Assembly: GCF_013371465.1 (NCBI RefSeq)
Contig: NZ_JABWDU010000001.1
Coordinates: 372,001-436,000, forward strand
Direction: 5' to 3'
DNA from: Ensifer oleiphilus
GTDB taxonomy: Bacteria; Pseudomonadota; Alphaproteobacteria; Rhizobiales; Rhizobiaceae
DNA: 64,000 nt
Shown here: piece by piece, positions 1-8,534 of the stretch
How positions within the stretch are numbered: the stretch's first letter is position 1
How the letters are laid out: each line of letters starts with the position of its first letter
Translations under genes and position numbers: made by a program
Notes under the pieces: model-generated
The model's database searches: none
What the model was told of the DNA's origin: nothing
The model's input: only the letters and a program-made list of their open reading frames with translations

Positions 1-120
1 GCGGTCGATCTGCGAGAACAGATTGACATGGTGCGGATAGAGCGTGTTGTCCAGGTCGAAAACCCAGTCGGTGACATGGGAGAATTCGTCGTGGGTCGGC
101 AGGCGATCGAGCTTTTTCAT
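1..120 (-). CDS. HAD-family pyrimidine 5'-nucleotidase, N-terminal fragment
   Basis: Only the first 40 codons are in the window; the gene runs off the left edge. The start is the ATG whose complement lies at 118-120. The visible part contains DWVFDLDNTLYPH, the HAD motif I (DxDxT form, here DLDNT) in which the first Asp is the nucleophile. The DNTLYP context is typical of rhizobial pyrimidine 5'-nucleotidases of the HAD superfamily, which dephosphorylate nucleotides in the cytoplasm. Motifs II-IV are out of view, so the substrate is inferred from resemblance only. Confidence 0.7.
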   Translation of the reverse strand, partial: MKKLDRLPTHDEFSHVTDWVFDLDNTLYPHHVNLFSQIDR

Positions 121-271
121 GACTGCCTTATGACATGGCGGTGATGGGCGGCAAACGACAAAATGCAAAGTCGCAGCCCGGTTGTCCTTCCGGCGAAAAC
201 ATTTCCACTTTGAATTGACAAAACCGCATGGCATCTTTCGCTTGGGGGCGGTTCTTCACGCGGGACGGCAG

Positions 272-1069
272 ATGCACATGTCGGACGAAGTGTTCTATCT
301 GCTGTTTCTGTTCGGGTTTTACACAACGACCGTCGTCACCTATTTTGCTTTCGGCTATGGTCTGACCTGGTTCAACGCGCGCAATCCGGAGCGAAAGATC
401 CAGAAGGGCCGCGGCTCCGACAGGCGCCGCAAGGCGGAGATCCGCCAGAGCCTTGCGTCGATGTTCAGCGCGTGCCTGCCGCTGACCATCGGTCTTTACG
501 CTCAGCAGAAAGGCTGGGCGCCCGCGCCCTGGGCTCTGCGATGGTGGGCGGCGGTGCCGCTCTTCGTGCTTTGCATGTTCCTCTACGATACCTGGTTTTA
601 TTTCATGCATCGGCTGCTGCACACCCGATGGCTCTACCCGCTGCACGCCCTTCATCACAGGAGCGTGGCGCCGACGATCTGGAGCACCTATTCGGAGGAT
701 GTCGTCGACAATTTCCTTTTGCAGAGTTTTTCGGCCGTCATCGTTTTCGTCGTTCCGTTTCCGCCGGCAATCCTCATCGGGCACCGATTGTTCGAACATT
801 TCAACGGCATGATCGGCCACTGCGGCTTTGAGTATTTCGCCGCGTCGACAGCGCGCTATCCGTCGCCCCTGTTGTGCACGACGTTCCATGACCAGCACCA
901 TTCCAGCTTCCGGTACAACTACGGAAACTACTTCTCCTTCTGGGATCGCCTGCTCGGCACGATCGCGCCGACCTACGACCAGAGCGTGAAGATTTTCGAA
1001 GAAGATGGCCCGCCGCTCACCCTCCGGCGGGCTGGCGAACTGGCGGACGTTCAGGAAAAGCCGGACTAA
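272..1069 (+). CDS. Sterol desaturase / fatty acid hydroxylase superfamily membrane protein
   Basis: This is an integral membrane di-iron hydroxylase of about 265 residues. The three histidine clusters that bind the two irons are visible: HRLLH (about 113-117), HALHH (about 125-129) and HDQHH (about 206-210). Hydrophobic segments lie near residues 7-30, 65-80, 93-110 and 150-172. The reading frame is open upstream to 182, but ATG 272 (or 278) has a GGGA-type ribosome site and begins directly before the first membrane segment, so I prefer it. The family oxidises lipids such as sterols, fatty acids or hopanoids; the substrate cannot be told from sequence. It appears monocistronic. Confidence 0.8.
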   Translation: MHMSDEVFYLLFLFGFYTTTVVTYFAFGYGLTWFNARNPERKIQKGRGSDRRRKAEIRQSLASMFSACLPLTIGLYAQQKGWAPAPWALRWWAAVPLFVLCMFLYDTWFYFMHRLLHTRWLYPLHALHHRSVAPTIWSTYSEDVVDNFLLQSFSAVIVFVVPFPPAILIGHRLFEHFNGMIGHCGFEYFAASTARYPSPLLCTTFHDQHHSSFRYNYGNYFSFWDRLLGTIAPTYDQSVKIFEEDGPPLTLRRAGELADVQEKPD

Positions 1070-1147
1070 TATCGACGCGTTGGGATAATTCGCCTTCGCT
1101 GTACGGAGTCCTTGGCAATCTTCGGACCGGCATGCTAGCTCGCAGCC

Positions 1148-2062
1148 ATGGAAACCTGGGTCCTCATCACCGTCGCTGCGGCATTCCTTCAGAATGTCCG
1201 CTCCGCCATGCAGAAACACCTGAAGGGCGTCATGGGCACGACCGGCGCAACCTTCGTGCGCTTCGGGTTCGGCCTGCCTTTTGCTCTTCTGTATCTCTTC
1301 GTGCTCTGGCAGGTGGTGGGGCGTCCGTTGCCGGTGCCGAACGGCACCTTCTTCCTCTGGGCGGTGATCGGCGGGCTTGCGCAGATCGCCGCGACCTTCC
1401 TGCTCGTCCATCTCTTCTCCTTCCGCAACTTTGCGGTCGGCACCGCCTATTCGCGCACCGAGCCGGCCCAGGCCGCCCTCTTTGGTCTCATCTTCCTCGG
1501 AGAGCACGCGAGCCAGGGCACGCTGGTGGCGATCGCCATCTCCGTCGTCGGCGTCATGCTGATCTCGGTCGCGCGCACGACGCTGAGCCCCCGCTCGCTG
1601 GTCACGTCGGTCTTCAGCCGCACCGCCGGCATCGGTCTTCTTTCGGGGACGTTCTTCGGGCTTTCGGCCGTCGCCTATCGTTCGGCCTCGCTGGCGCTGG
1701 CGCCCAGCCTGCCGGCGCCCGATTACATGATGCAGGCGAGTTTCACCCTCGGCTTCGTTATTCTGCTGCAGACGGTGGTGATGCTGATCTGGATCGTGCT
1801 CCGCGAGCCGGGCGAGTTGAAGCTGATCGCCGCCGCATGGAAGCCCGCCTTCGTCGTCGGTTTCGTCGGTGCCTCCGCCTCCTTCGGGTGGTTCATGGCG
1901 ATGACGCTGCAGCAGGCGGCGATCGTCAAGGTGGTGGCGCAGGTCGAGATGCTGTTCACATTCGCCTCGTCCTTCTTCATTTTCCGCGAATGGATAAACC
2001 GTCTCGAACTTCTCGGCTGCCTGCTGATCGTGCTCGGCGTGGTGACCCTCGTGCTCATCTAG
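1148..2062 (+). CDS. DMT-superfamily (EamA) transporter
   Basis: The 304-residue product is almost entirely hydrophobic, with about ten membrane spans arranged as two EamA-type halves. The first half ends near residue 135 and the second begins with the glycine/serine-rich stretch GIGLLSGTFFGLSAVAYRS. Length and topology match drug/metabolite exporters. The substrate is unknown. The start is the ATG at 1148; no strong ribosome-binding site precedes it. It lies alone between the hydroxylase and ada, with about 70 bases on each side. Confidence 0.75.
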   Translation: METWVLITVAAAFLQNVRSAMQKHLKGVMGTTGATFVRFGFGLPFALLYLFVLWQVVGRPLPVPNGTFFLWAVIGGLAQIAATFLLVHLFSFRNFAVGTAYSRTEPAQAALFGLIFLGEHASQGTLVAIAISVVGVMLISVARTTLSPRSLVTSVFSRTAGIGLLSGTFFGLSAVAYRSASLALAPSLPAPDYMMQASFTLGFVILLQTVVMLIWIVLREPGELKLIAAAWKPAFVVGFVGASASFGWFMAMTLQQAAIVKVVAQVEMLFTFASSFFIFREWINRLELLGCLLIVLGVVTLVLI

Positions 2063-2130
2063 GCCGGCGGGAAAAAATACACGCCCGAAAACCGGCGCCC
2101 GCCCAATCGCAGGCATGGTAGAAGGGCAGC

Positions 2131-3210
2131 ATGTTGTTCGACCTTCCTTCTGATGAAACGCTCTACGATGCGCTGATCGCGCGCAGCACCGAATACGAGG
2201 GTGCCGCCTTCGTCTGCGTCAAGACGACCGGCATCTTCTGTCGGCTCTCCTGTCCCGCCCGCAAACCGAAGCGCGAGAACACCATTTTCGTCGGCTCGAT
2301 CGGCACCTGCCTCGAGAGCGGCTTTCGCCCGTGCCAGCGCTGCAGGCCGCTTGAAAGCGTCGGCGCCAGGAATTCGTTGGTCGACGATCTCCTGCAGGCG
2401 CTGGAGGGAGCACCGGAGCGGCGCTGGACGGAGGATGACCTCGTCAGGCGCGGCTATGACCCGTCGACTGTCCGCCGCGCCTTCAAGCGCAATCTCGGCA
2501 TAACCTTTCTCGACCTTGCCCGCCACCGGCGTCTGGGGCTTGCCGCAAGACAGCTTGCCGAGGGCGGCCGGGTCATCGATGCGCAGATCGATGCCGGATA
2601 CTTGTCGCCGAGCGGCTTTCGCGCCGCCTTCGCCAAATTGCTCGGCGAGGCGCCGGCGACGGCGCAGGGGCGAGAACTCCTGTTTGCCGACCGCATCGAC
2701 ACGCCGCTCGGACCGCTGGTGGCGGTCGCGGACAGGACCCATCTGCATATCCTCGAATTTCATGACCGAAAGGCGCTGCCGAGCGAGCTTGAAAAGCTGA
2801 AGCGGCAGACCCGGTCCGCCGTCGTTCCCGGACGCACGGCGCCCATCGACCAGATGGAGGAGGAGCTGAAGGCCTATTTTTCGGGCGAGACCAAAGAATT
2901 CCGCACACCGCTGGCGCTCGGCGGCACGGCCTTCGAACGTGCTGTCTGGGCAAAGCTCATGAAAATTCCCCCCGGCGAAACACGTTCCTATGGTGACATC
3001 GCCCGCGAGGTCGCTACCATCCAGGCCGTGCGTGCCGTCGCCAAAGCCAATGGGTCCAATCAGATCGCCATCGTCATTCCCTGCCACCGCTGCATCGGCG
3101 CCGATGGCTCGCTGACGGGATACGGCGGCGGCTTGTGGCGCAAGCAATGGCTGCTCAGGCACGAGGGCAAGATGAAACCTGTGGGATTGTTTGCGGAGGA
3201 CATGCAATGA
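2131..3210 (+). CDS. ada: Bifunctional transcriptional activator / O6-methylguanine-DNA methyltransferase Ada
   Basis: Ada repairs methylphosphotriesters and O6-methylguanine and, once methylated, activates the adaptive response to alkylation. All parts are present in 359 residues. The N-terminal zinc site has Cys37, Cys41, Cys68 and Cys71, equivalent to Cys38/42/69/72 of E. coli Ada. An AraC-type helix-turn-helix covers about 80-175. The methyltransferase domain has the active-site motif PCHR with Cys318 and the following GYGGGLWRK segment. The next gene starts inside the stop codon (ATGA, 3207-3210), so the two are probably translated from one message. Confidence 0.92.
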   Translation: MLFDLPSDETLYDALIARSTEYEGAAFVCVKTTGIFCRLSCPARKPKRENTIFVGSIGTCLESGFRPCQRCRPLESVGARNSLVDDLLQALEGAPERRWTEDDLVRRGYDPSTVRRAFKRNLGITFLDLARHRRLGLAARQLAEGGRVIDAQIDAGYLSPSGFRAAFAKLLGEAPATAQGRELLFADRIDTPLGPLVAVADRTHLHILEFHDRKALPSELEKLKRQTRSAVVPGRTAPIDQMEEELKAYFSGETKEFRTPLALGGTAFERAVWAKLMKIPPGETRSYGDIAREVATIQAVRAVAKANGSNQIAIVIPCHRCIGADGSLTGYGGGLWRKQWLLRHEGKMKPVGLFAEDMQ

Positions 3211-3974
3211 ACCAGACTGAAAAGGCCGCCGAATTCGCCGCTCTGCATCGCAAGGGCGATCCGGTGGTGCTCTACAACATCTGGGACGCCGGCAGCGCCA
3301 AGGCCGTGGTCGAGGCCGGAGCCAGGGCGCTTGCCACCGGAAGCTGGTCGATTGCCGCCGCCCATGGCTTCGGCGATGGCGAGAAGGTGCCGCTGGCGCT
3401 GTTGATCGATATCGCACGACTGATCGTCGTCTCGACGGAACTGCCGGTGACGGTCGATTTCGAGGGTGCCTATTCCGACGATCCGGCAACGGGGGCGGCC
3501 AATGTCTCGCGTCTGATCGACGCCGGCGCCATCGGCATCAATTTCGAGGATCAGGTGGTCGGCCAGTCGGGCGTGCATGCACTCGAGAAGCAGGCCGCGC
3601 GCATTCGCGCAATCCGCGAAATGGCGGACCGCCGCGGCGTATCTTTGTTCATCAATGCCCGCACCGACCTGTTCCTGCAGGCAAGCGATGCGGCCCAACA
3701 TGCCGGCCTCGTCGATGAGGCAATTGCGCGCGGAAAGGCCTTTGCCGAAGCGGGCGCCAGCGGTTTCTTCGTGCCGTGGCTGGTCGACGCAGACCTGATC
3801 GCTAAGGTCTGCGCCGCCTCGAGCCTGCCGGTCAATGTGATGATGCGGCCAGGTGCGCCTGACCTGAAGACGCTGGCTGCAGCCGGCGTCGCCCGCGTCA
3901 GCTATGGGCCGTTCCCCTATCGGGCGATGATGGAAAAGTTGAAGCAGGAGGCTCAGGTCGTCTATCAGGCCTGA
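3207..3974 (+). CDS. Isocitrate lyase / PEP mutase family protein
   Basis: This 255-residue cytoplasmic TIM-barrel protein belongs to the isocitrate lyase/phosphoenolpyruvate mutase superfamily. Seen motifs are LYNIWDAGSA near residue 25, VTVDFEGAY near 80 (metal-binding Asp region) and GINFEDQ near 110. The KKCGH signature of true isocitrate lyase is absent, so a C-C or P-C lyase/hydrolase role is more likely; the exact reaction is not clear. The start is the ATG at 3207, which overlaps the ada stop by 4 bases and is preceded by GCGGAGGA. Coupling to ada is notable because no link to alkylation repair is obvious. Confidence 0.78.
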   Translation: MNQTEKAAEFAALHRKGDPVVLYNIWDAGSAKAVVEAGARALATGSWSIAAAHGFGDGEKVPLALLIDIARLIVVSTELPVTVDFEGAYSDDPATGAANVSRLIDAGAIGINFEDQVVGQSGVHALEKQAARIRAIREMADRRGVSLFINARTDLFLQASDAAQHAGLVDEAIARGKAFAEAGASGFFVPWLVDADLIAKVCAASSLPVNVMMRPGAPDLKTLAAAGVARVSYGPFPYRAMMEKLKQEAQVVYQA

Positions 3975-3989
3975 ACCAGGGCCAAAACG

Positions 3990-4025
3990 AAACGGGACAC
4001 AAGCCGAGGGCTGTGTCCCGTTTTT
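3990..4025 (+). terminator. Intrinsic terminator, probably bidirectional
   Basis: A perfect 12-base stem (AAACGGGACACA at 3990-4001 with TGTGTCCCGTTT at 4012-4023) with a 10-base loop is followed by a T run. The opposite side is A-rich (CCAAAACGAAAC), so it can also serve argB. It lies between two convergent genes. Confidence 0.88.
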
Positions 4026-4049
4026 TCATACGTCGTGTCGAGCTGTCGA

Positions 4050-4937
4050 TCAGGGAACGATCAGCGTGCCGGCGCCGCGCTCGGTGAAGATTTCGAGCAG
4101 CACCGAATGGGCCGTCTTGCCGTTGAGGATGACGACGCCCTGAACGCCGGCCTTGATCGCTTCGATGCAGGTCTCGACCTTGGGGATCATGCCGCCCGAG
4201 ATGGTGCCGTCGGCGATCAGGGCGCGCGCCTGCGCCACCGACAGCTCCTTGATCAGCTTGCCGTCCTTGTCGAGCACGCCCGGAACGTCGGTCAGGAACA
4301 AGAGGCGTGTGGCGTTGAGCGCGCCGGCAATGGCGCCGGCAAAGGTGTCGGCGTTGATGTTGTAGGTGTGTCCGTCACGGCCGGGTGCGACCGGCGCGAT
4401 TACCGGGATCATCTCCGAGCGGGCGAGCAGGTCGATCAGCGTGCGGTCGACTTCGACCACTTCACCGACGAAGCCGAGATCGAGCACGCGCTCGATGTTG
4501 CTGTCCGGGTCCTTTATGGTCTTGCGCGCCTTTTCGGCGAAGACCATGTTGCCGTCCTTGCCGCAAAGGCCGATCGCCCATTCGCCGGTCTGGTTGATCA
4601 GCGCGACGATTTCCTTGTTGATCGAGCCGGCGAGCACCATCTCGACGATCTCGACCGTCTTTTCGTCGGTGACGCGCAGGCCGCCTTCGAACTTCGATTC
4701 GATGCCCATCTTCGTCAGCATCGCGCCGATCTGCGGGCCGCCGCCGTGTACGACGATCGGGTTGACGCCCGACTGCTTCAACAGCGCGATGTCGCTGGCA
4801 AAGGCGCGGCCGAGTTCGGCATTGCCCATGGCGTGACCGCCATATTTGACGACGATCGTCTTGTTCTCGTAGCGCTGCATGTAGGGCAGGGCCTGCGTCA
4901 GCAGGCGTGCCTGGATTTCACTTTCATTGGCGGACAT
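4050..4937 (-). CDS. argB: Acetylglutamate kinase
   Basis: ArgB phosphorylates N-acetylglutamate, the second step of arginine synthesis, in the cytoplasm. The 295-residue sequence shows the amino-acid-kinase motifs: [10 protein letters not shown] near residue 30, [10 protein letters not shown] near 65 and the ITDVPGV-type motif [14 protein letters not shown] near 205. Length is that of the family. The frame stays open to 4976, but the ATG at 4937 has GAGGG seven bases upstream and starts MSANESE, so I chose it. In rhizobia argB lies close to engB; here the two are separated by the sigma/anti-sigma/fasciclin, msrB and DUF1269 genes. Confidence 0.95.
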   Translation of the reverse strand: MSANESEIQARLLTQALPYMQRYENKTIVVKYGGHAMGNAELGRAFASDIALLKQSGVNPIVVHGGGPQIGAMLTKMGIESKFEGGLRVTDEKTVEIVEMVLAGSINKEIVALINQTGEWAIGLCGKDGNMVFAEKARKTIKDPDSNIERVLDLGFVGEVVEVDRTLIDLLARSEMIPVIAPVAPGRDGHTYNINADTFAGAIAGALNATRLLFLTDVPGVLDKDGKLIKELSVAQARALIADGTISGGMIPKVETCIEAIKAGVQGVVILNGKTAHSVLLEIFTERGAGTLIVP

Positions 4938-5093
4938 GGCGGACCCTCGAAAAATACCGGCTGCTGTGTAACGCAAGTTTCCGGCTGATGGAATGATCGA
5001 CGAGCAACATAAAACAGCAATGACGATGCCCGCTGGCGGATGGCGATTTGTGCCCTATGTCCTGTCTCAACAATGCATCGGGTCGGGTAGGCA

Positions 5094-5633
5094 ATGATCG
5101 ACGAGGAAATTTCCGGACTGCTCGGCCGTGTTTCGCTCCGGGATCGCGCGGCCTTTGCCGAGCTTTACCGGCTGACCAGCCCGAAACTTTTCGCCATTTG
5201 CCTGCGTATCCTTAGAGATCGAAGTGAAGCGGAAGAAGCGCTGCAGGAAATCTACGTCAAAATATGGCAGCATGCCGACCGTTTTTCTCCAGGCCAGTCA
5301 ACGCCGATGTCCTGGTTGGCGGCAATTGCGCGCAACCGCGCCATCGACCTGATCCGGGCGCGCAGACCCGTCGCCAACGCGATTGACGAAGCCTATGATT
5401 TGGCTGATCCTGCTGCCGATCCTGAAAAGACGGCAGTGGTGAAAGCGGAGGGCAGGCGGATCGATGCGTGCATGCAGGAGCTCGAGACCGATCGGGCCGA
5501 TGCCGTGCGGCGTGCCTATGTCGAAGGCCTGAGTTATCAGGAACTGGCCGAAGTGTATGCTGTGCCGCTGAACACGATGCGAACCTGGTTGAGGCGCAGC
5601 CTGTTGAAGTTGAGAGAGTGCATGGAGCGATGA
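5094..5633 (+). CDS. ECF-type RNA polymerase sigma factor (SigK-like)
   Basis: The 179-residue protein has the two domains of an extracytoplasmic-function sigma factor. Region 2 spans about residues 20-90, with LRDRSEAEEALQEIYVKIW contacting the core enzyme and the -10 element. Region 4 spans about 120-175, with the helix-turn-helix LSYQELAEVYAVPLNTMRTW. The following gene begins in its stop codon (ATGA, 5630-5633) and encodes an anti-sigma factor, and a fasciclin gene follows. This resembles the SigK-RskA-MPT70/83 arrangement of Mycobacterium, so I infer a membrane-stress regulon that includes the fasciclin protein. Confidence 0.88.
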   Translation: MIDEEISGLLGRVSLRDRAAFAELYRLTSPKLFAICLRILRDRSEAEEALQEIYVKIWQHADRFSPGQSTPMSWLAAIARNRAIDLIRARRPVANAIDEAYDLADPAADPEKTAVVKAEGRRIDACMQELETDRADAVRRAYVEGLSYQELAEVYAVPLNTMRTWLRRSLLKLRECMER

Positions 5634-6352
5634 CAGCGTCCACACCCGACAAAGGAGATTTCCGCCGCGACGAGGTAATCGCCGGGGAATATGTGCTGGG
5701 CGTGCTGTCCGCCGACGACCGCCGCAAGGTAGAGGCTCGTCTTGCCTCCGACCGCAACTTCGCCGCCATGGTCACGCGCTGGCAGAACAACCTGTCGACC
5801 TTCGACGAAGCCTATGACCCCGTGGCGCCGCCCGCACGCACCTTTGCCGCGATCGAGCGCAGGCTGTTCGAAACCGGGTCCCCTGCCGTGGCCCCGGTGC
5901 GTGCGGGTATATGGCAATCGCTGGCGCTCTGGCGTGGCCTGGCACTCGCCTCGCTGGCCGTCGCCGCGATGATGGGCGCCTCGCTGGCCGGTTTGTTTGC
6001 GCCGCCATCGGGCGGTCGGCCGCTTGTCGCGGAAATGGTCGGCAAGGGCATCTCTGTCGATCTCGTGGCCCGTTTCGATCGGGACACGGGCCACCTCCGG
6101 GTGACGCCCGTTGCCACGCGGCAGGCCGAAGAGAAATCGCTGGAGCTCTGGCTTATCAACGGCGACAACCCGGCCGTTTCGCTTGGCGTGCTGCCTCAGA
6201 CGGGCGAGGGCGAAATCCTCATTGCCCCGGCGCTGCGCGAGAAGTTCTCGCGCGGCTCGGTCCTCGCCGTCAGCATCGAGCCGCTTGGCGGCTCGCCGAC
6301 CGGTTCTGCCACCGGCCCGATCATCGCGCTCGGCAAGGCGCGCGACCTCTAG
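5630..6352 (+). CDS. Membrane anti-sigma factor, RskA-like
   Basis: The 240-residue product begins MTASTPDKGD at the ATG overlapping the sigma-factor stop. Residues about 10-60 (GEYVLGVLSADDRRKVEARL) match the N-terminal domain of RskA-type anti-sigma factors. One membrane span follows at about 101-124, then a periplasmic C-terminal domain (about 130-235) of the anti-sigma-K type with LELWLINGDNPAVSLG. It would hold the sigma factor inactive at the inner membrane until a periplasmic signal triggers release. No zinc-binding HxxxCxxC motif is present. Confidence 0.85.
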   Translation: MTASTPDKGDFRRDEVIAGEYVLGVLSADDRRKVEARLASDRNFAAMVTRWQNNLSTFDEAYDPVAPPARTFAAIERRLFETGSPAVAPVRAGIWQSLALWRGLALASLAVAAMMGASLAGLFAPPSGGRPLVAEMVGKGISVDLVARFDRDTGHLRVTPVATRQAEEKSLELWLINGDNPAVSLGVLPQTGEGEILIAPALREKFSRGSVLAVSIEPLGGSPTGSATGPIIALGKARDL

Positions 6353-6470
6353 CTCCGCACGCGCTCTTCTTCTCGCGCCTGCGCCGCGTTCAGGGCGAGT
6401 TTTCGCCCGGTCGACCGACAATCTGAAAAATTCCTGAAACTCTTTTTCGAAGCCTTCCGTTGCTTGTCAT

Positions 6471-6487
6471 GTTCCCGAGGAGGGAAC
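6471..6487. promoter_or_regulatory. Perfect inverted repeat ahead of the fasciclin gene
   Basis: GTTCCC (6471-6476), five bases, then GGGAAC (6482-6487), 65 bases before the fasciclin start. It could be an operator or a short leader hairpin. There is no T run, so it is not a terminator. No function can be read from sequence alone. Confidence 0.35.
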
Positions 6488-6552
6488 GGCAGTTTCAACG
6501 GGGCGGCTTGTGTGTCGCCTCCCTGACAGGTTCAACAGGAAGGAAGTTTAAG

Positions 6553-7110
6553 ATGTTCACCTCTGGGTTCCGTTCGTTCGCCACTATTGCTTTGCTGACG
6601 GCAAGCGCCGCAATCGCTCATGCCGAGAACCCGATGGTCGGTGGCGCGGCGATGTATGCGGACAAGAATATCGTCGAAAACGCCGTCAACTCGAAGGATC
6701 ACACGACCCTGGTCGCAGCGGTCAAGGCCGCCGGACTGGTCGAAACCCTTGAGGGCAAGGGCCCGTTCACCGTCTTCGCGCCGACGAACGAGGCTTTCGA
6801 CGCCCTGCCGGCCGGCACGGTCGACACGCTGCTGAAACCGGAAAACAAGGACAAGCTGACGACGGTCCTCACCTGCCATGTCGTCTCGGCCGATGCGATG
6901 TCCTCGGCAATCGCCAAGATGGTCAAGGACGATGGCGGCGAACATGACGTCAAGACGGTCGGCGGTTGTGTTCTGAAAGCCAAGGATGACGGCGGCAAGA
7001 TCACGCTCACCGACGAGACCGGCGGTACGGCCACGGTCACCATCGCCGACGTCAAGCAGTCGAACGGCGTGATCCATGTGATCGACAAGGTTCTGCTGCC
7101 CAAGGGCTGA
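6553..7110 (+). CDS. Secreted fasciclin (FAS1) domain protein, Nex18-like
   Basis: The 185-residue protein has an N-terminal signal peptide (charged start, hydrophobic 10-22, likely cleavage after AHA near 24) followed by a single FAS1 domain. The conserved first box GPFTVFAPTNEAFDALP is near residue 75 and the second box NGVIHVIDKVLLP is at the C terminus. FAS1 proteins mediate adhesion; rhizobial relatives called Nex18 are known from symbiosis work. The ATG at 6553 follows AGGAAG; an open frame extends to 6460 but the signal peptide fixes the start. It lies 200 bases after the anti-sigma gene and is the likely target of that sigma factor. Confidence 0.88.
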   Translation: MFTSGFRSFATIALLTASAAIAHAENPMVGGAAMYADKNIVENAVNSKDHTTLVAAVKAAGLVETLEGKGPFTVFAPTNEAFDALPAGTVDTLLKPENKDKLTTVLTCHVVSADAMSSAIAKMVKDDGGEHDVKTVGGCVLKAKDDGGKITLTDETGGTATVTIADVKQSNGVIHVIDKVLLPKG

Positions 7111-7194
7111 GGGCTCCCTTCCTCCGGATCGCCGCGGCAGTCATTCGCAGGTGATCCGTCGCCGGAAGTCTCATCCGTGGTTCCGGCGCTCCTG

Positions 7195-7224
7195 CCACCG
7201 ATCGCTTGCGATCGGTGGCCTTTT
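7195..7224 (+). terminator. Intrinsic terminator of the fasciclin gene
   Basis: A 10-base stem (CCACCGATCG at 7195-7204 with CGATCGGTGG at 7209-7218) closes a CTTG loop and is followed by CCTTTT. It sits 85 bases after the fasciclin stop. Confidence 0.8.
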
Positions 7225-7333
7225 CAACCCGGTGCCTTCACGGCGCTTTGATCGGTCTTGTTTTGCCGCGTGACCGGCCGGTGGTTATCTTCGAAGTCGG
7301 CAGCGTCAGGGGCATGAAAAGGAGGGTTCGATT

Positions 7334-7831
7334 GTGAACCGGCGGAACTTTCTGATCTTCGGCGGAACGCTGAGCGTGATCGCGATCGCGGCGGCCAAAG
7401 GGTTTCCGCACCCGGCGCGCGCGGCCTCAGGCGAAGCCTTCGCGGTCACCAGGACCGATGCCGAATGGCGCGCAATCCTGACGGACGAGCAGTACCGGAT
7501 CCTGCGCCATGAGGACACCGAGCGGCCGTTTACCAGCGCGCTCAACAACGAGAAGCGCAAGGGCATCTTTCAATGCGCTGGCTGCGCGCTCCCGGTCTAT
7601 TCGTCCGAAGCCAAGTATGACAGCGGCACCGGTTGGCCGAGTTTTTGGCAATCCCTACCCGGTGGCGTGGCAACGCGCGACGACAAGTCGCTGTTCATGA
7701 CGCGCACGGAATGTCACTGCCATCGTTGCGGCGGGCATCTCGGCCACGTCTTCGACGATGGCCCGCCGCCGACCGGCAAGCGCCACTGTATCAACGGTTT
7801 CGCGCTGACATTCGTGCCGGCCAGCGCCTAG
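7334..7831 (+). CDS. msrB: Peptide-methionine (R)-S-oxide reductase with Tat-type signal
   Basis: MsrB reduces methionine-R-sulfoxide in damaged proteins. The 165-residue sequence begins NRRNFLIFGG, a twin-arginine signal (RRNFL followed by a hydrophobic stretch to about 22 and a probable cleavage near ARA at 28-30), so this copy should act in the periplasm. The zinc site Cys81/Cys84 and Cys129/Cys132 is intact, and Cys152 in RHCINGF is the catalytic residue. The start codon is GTG at 7334 with GGAGGG seven bases upstream. No msrA neighbour is present. It appears to be a single-gene unit. Confidence 0.92.
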   Translation: MNRRNFLIFGGTLSVIAIAAAKGFPHPARAASGEAFAVTRTDAEWRAILTDEQYRILRHEDTERPFTSALNNEKRKGIFQCAGCALPVYSSEAKYDSGTGWPSFWQSLPGGVATRDDKSLFMTRTECHCHRCGGHLGHVFDDGPPPTGKRHCINGFALTFVPASA

Positions 7832-7875
7832 CGGGCTGTTCCTGCGGGCGACTGGCACCCGCAGGAAAGATCGCG

Positions 7876-8415
7876 TCAGAACGTGCCAGCTTGCGGCGAA
7901 GGCGTCTGGGCGTCGGAGAGAGCCGCCTGGAGCTTCTGCTCCTGCTCCGGAGACAGCGATGTTTTCAGCACGCGACCGCGCAGGCCCGAGAATTCCGCGA
8001 GTACCTTCTCCGGCTGTACCTTGCGCACCAGGACGAACAGCGCCGACGAATTGTTCGGAATGGTGTTGCCCAGCGATTTGATGAAGTCGTCATCGATGCC
8101 GTAGTCGGTCAGCGAGCCGGAGAGCGCGCCGGCGCCGGCGCCAAGCGCGCCGCCGATGGCAAAGCCGGCGAGCGGATTGAGGAACAGGAGCCCGACGAGC
8201 CCGCCCCAGATGGAGCCGGACAGGAGGCCGGATGTCGCCCCGATCGCGGTGAGGTTGAGGCTCTGCTTCAGGTGAATCTTGCCTTCGGCGTCGCGCACGA
8301 CGACGACGGCATCCTCGAGGTCGATCAGATATTCCTTCTTGAGGCCGGCGAGCTTGACGAGAACCTTGTCGGCTTCGTCAGGCGTATCGAATCCCACAAC
8401 GATCAAATCGGACAT
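7876..8415 (-). CDS. DUF1269 family protein
   Basis: The 179-residue product starts MSDLIVVGFD after a GGAGAG ribosome site. An N-terminal alpha/beta part (about 1-60) is followed by a glycine/alanine-rich hydrophobic hairpin (about 60-98: TSGLLSGSIWGGLVG then LAGFAIGGALGAGAGALSG), then a soluble tail with EQEQKLQAAL. This is the pattern of DUF1269 proteins, small membrane-associated proteins of unknown function often linked with stress. It is on the same strand as engB but separated by 119 bases. Confidence 0.78.
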   Translation of the reverse strand: MSDLIVVGFDTPDEADKVLVKLAGLKKEYLIDLEDAVVVVRDAEGKIHLKQSLNLTAIGATSGLLSGSIWGGLVGLLFLNPLAGFAIGGALGAGAGALSGSLTDYGIDDDFIKSLGNTIPNNSSALFVLVRKVQPEKVLAEFSGLRGRVLKTSLSPEQEQKLQAALSDAQTPSPQAGTF

Positions 8416-8534
8416 GTGTCTCTCCTATCCTTGGCGCCATCGCGCAAGGAAAAGCGCGACCGCAGGGCAGAGATAGAGCGGTTTGCATGTCAGGGTAGTG
8501 ACGGAGATCAAAGACTTGTCGGGGCTTTGCGCTC

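Noticed and set aside
128-2116. Very long open frame antisense to the hydroxylase and transporter genes
   Set aside because: It has a highly skewed composition (His, Arg, Glu, Gly runs), no domain, and it lies on the opposite strand to three well-supported genes.
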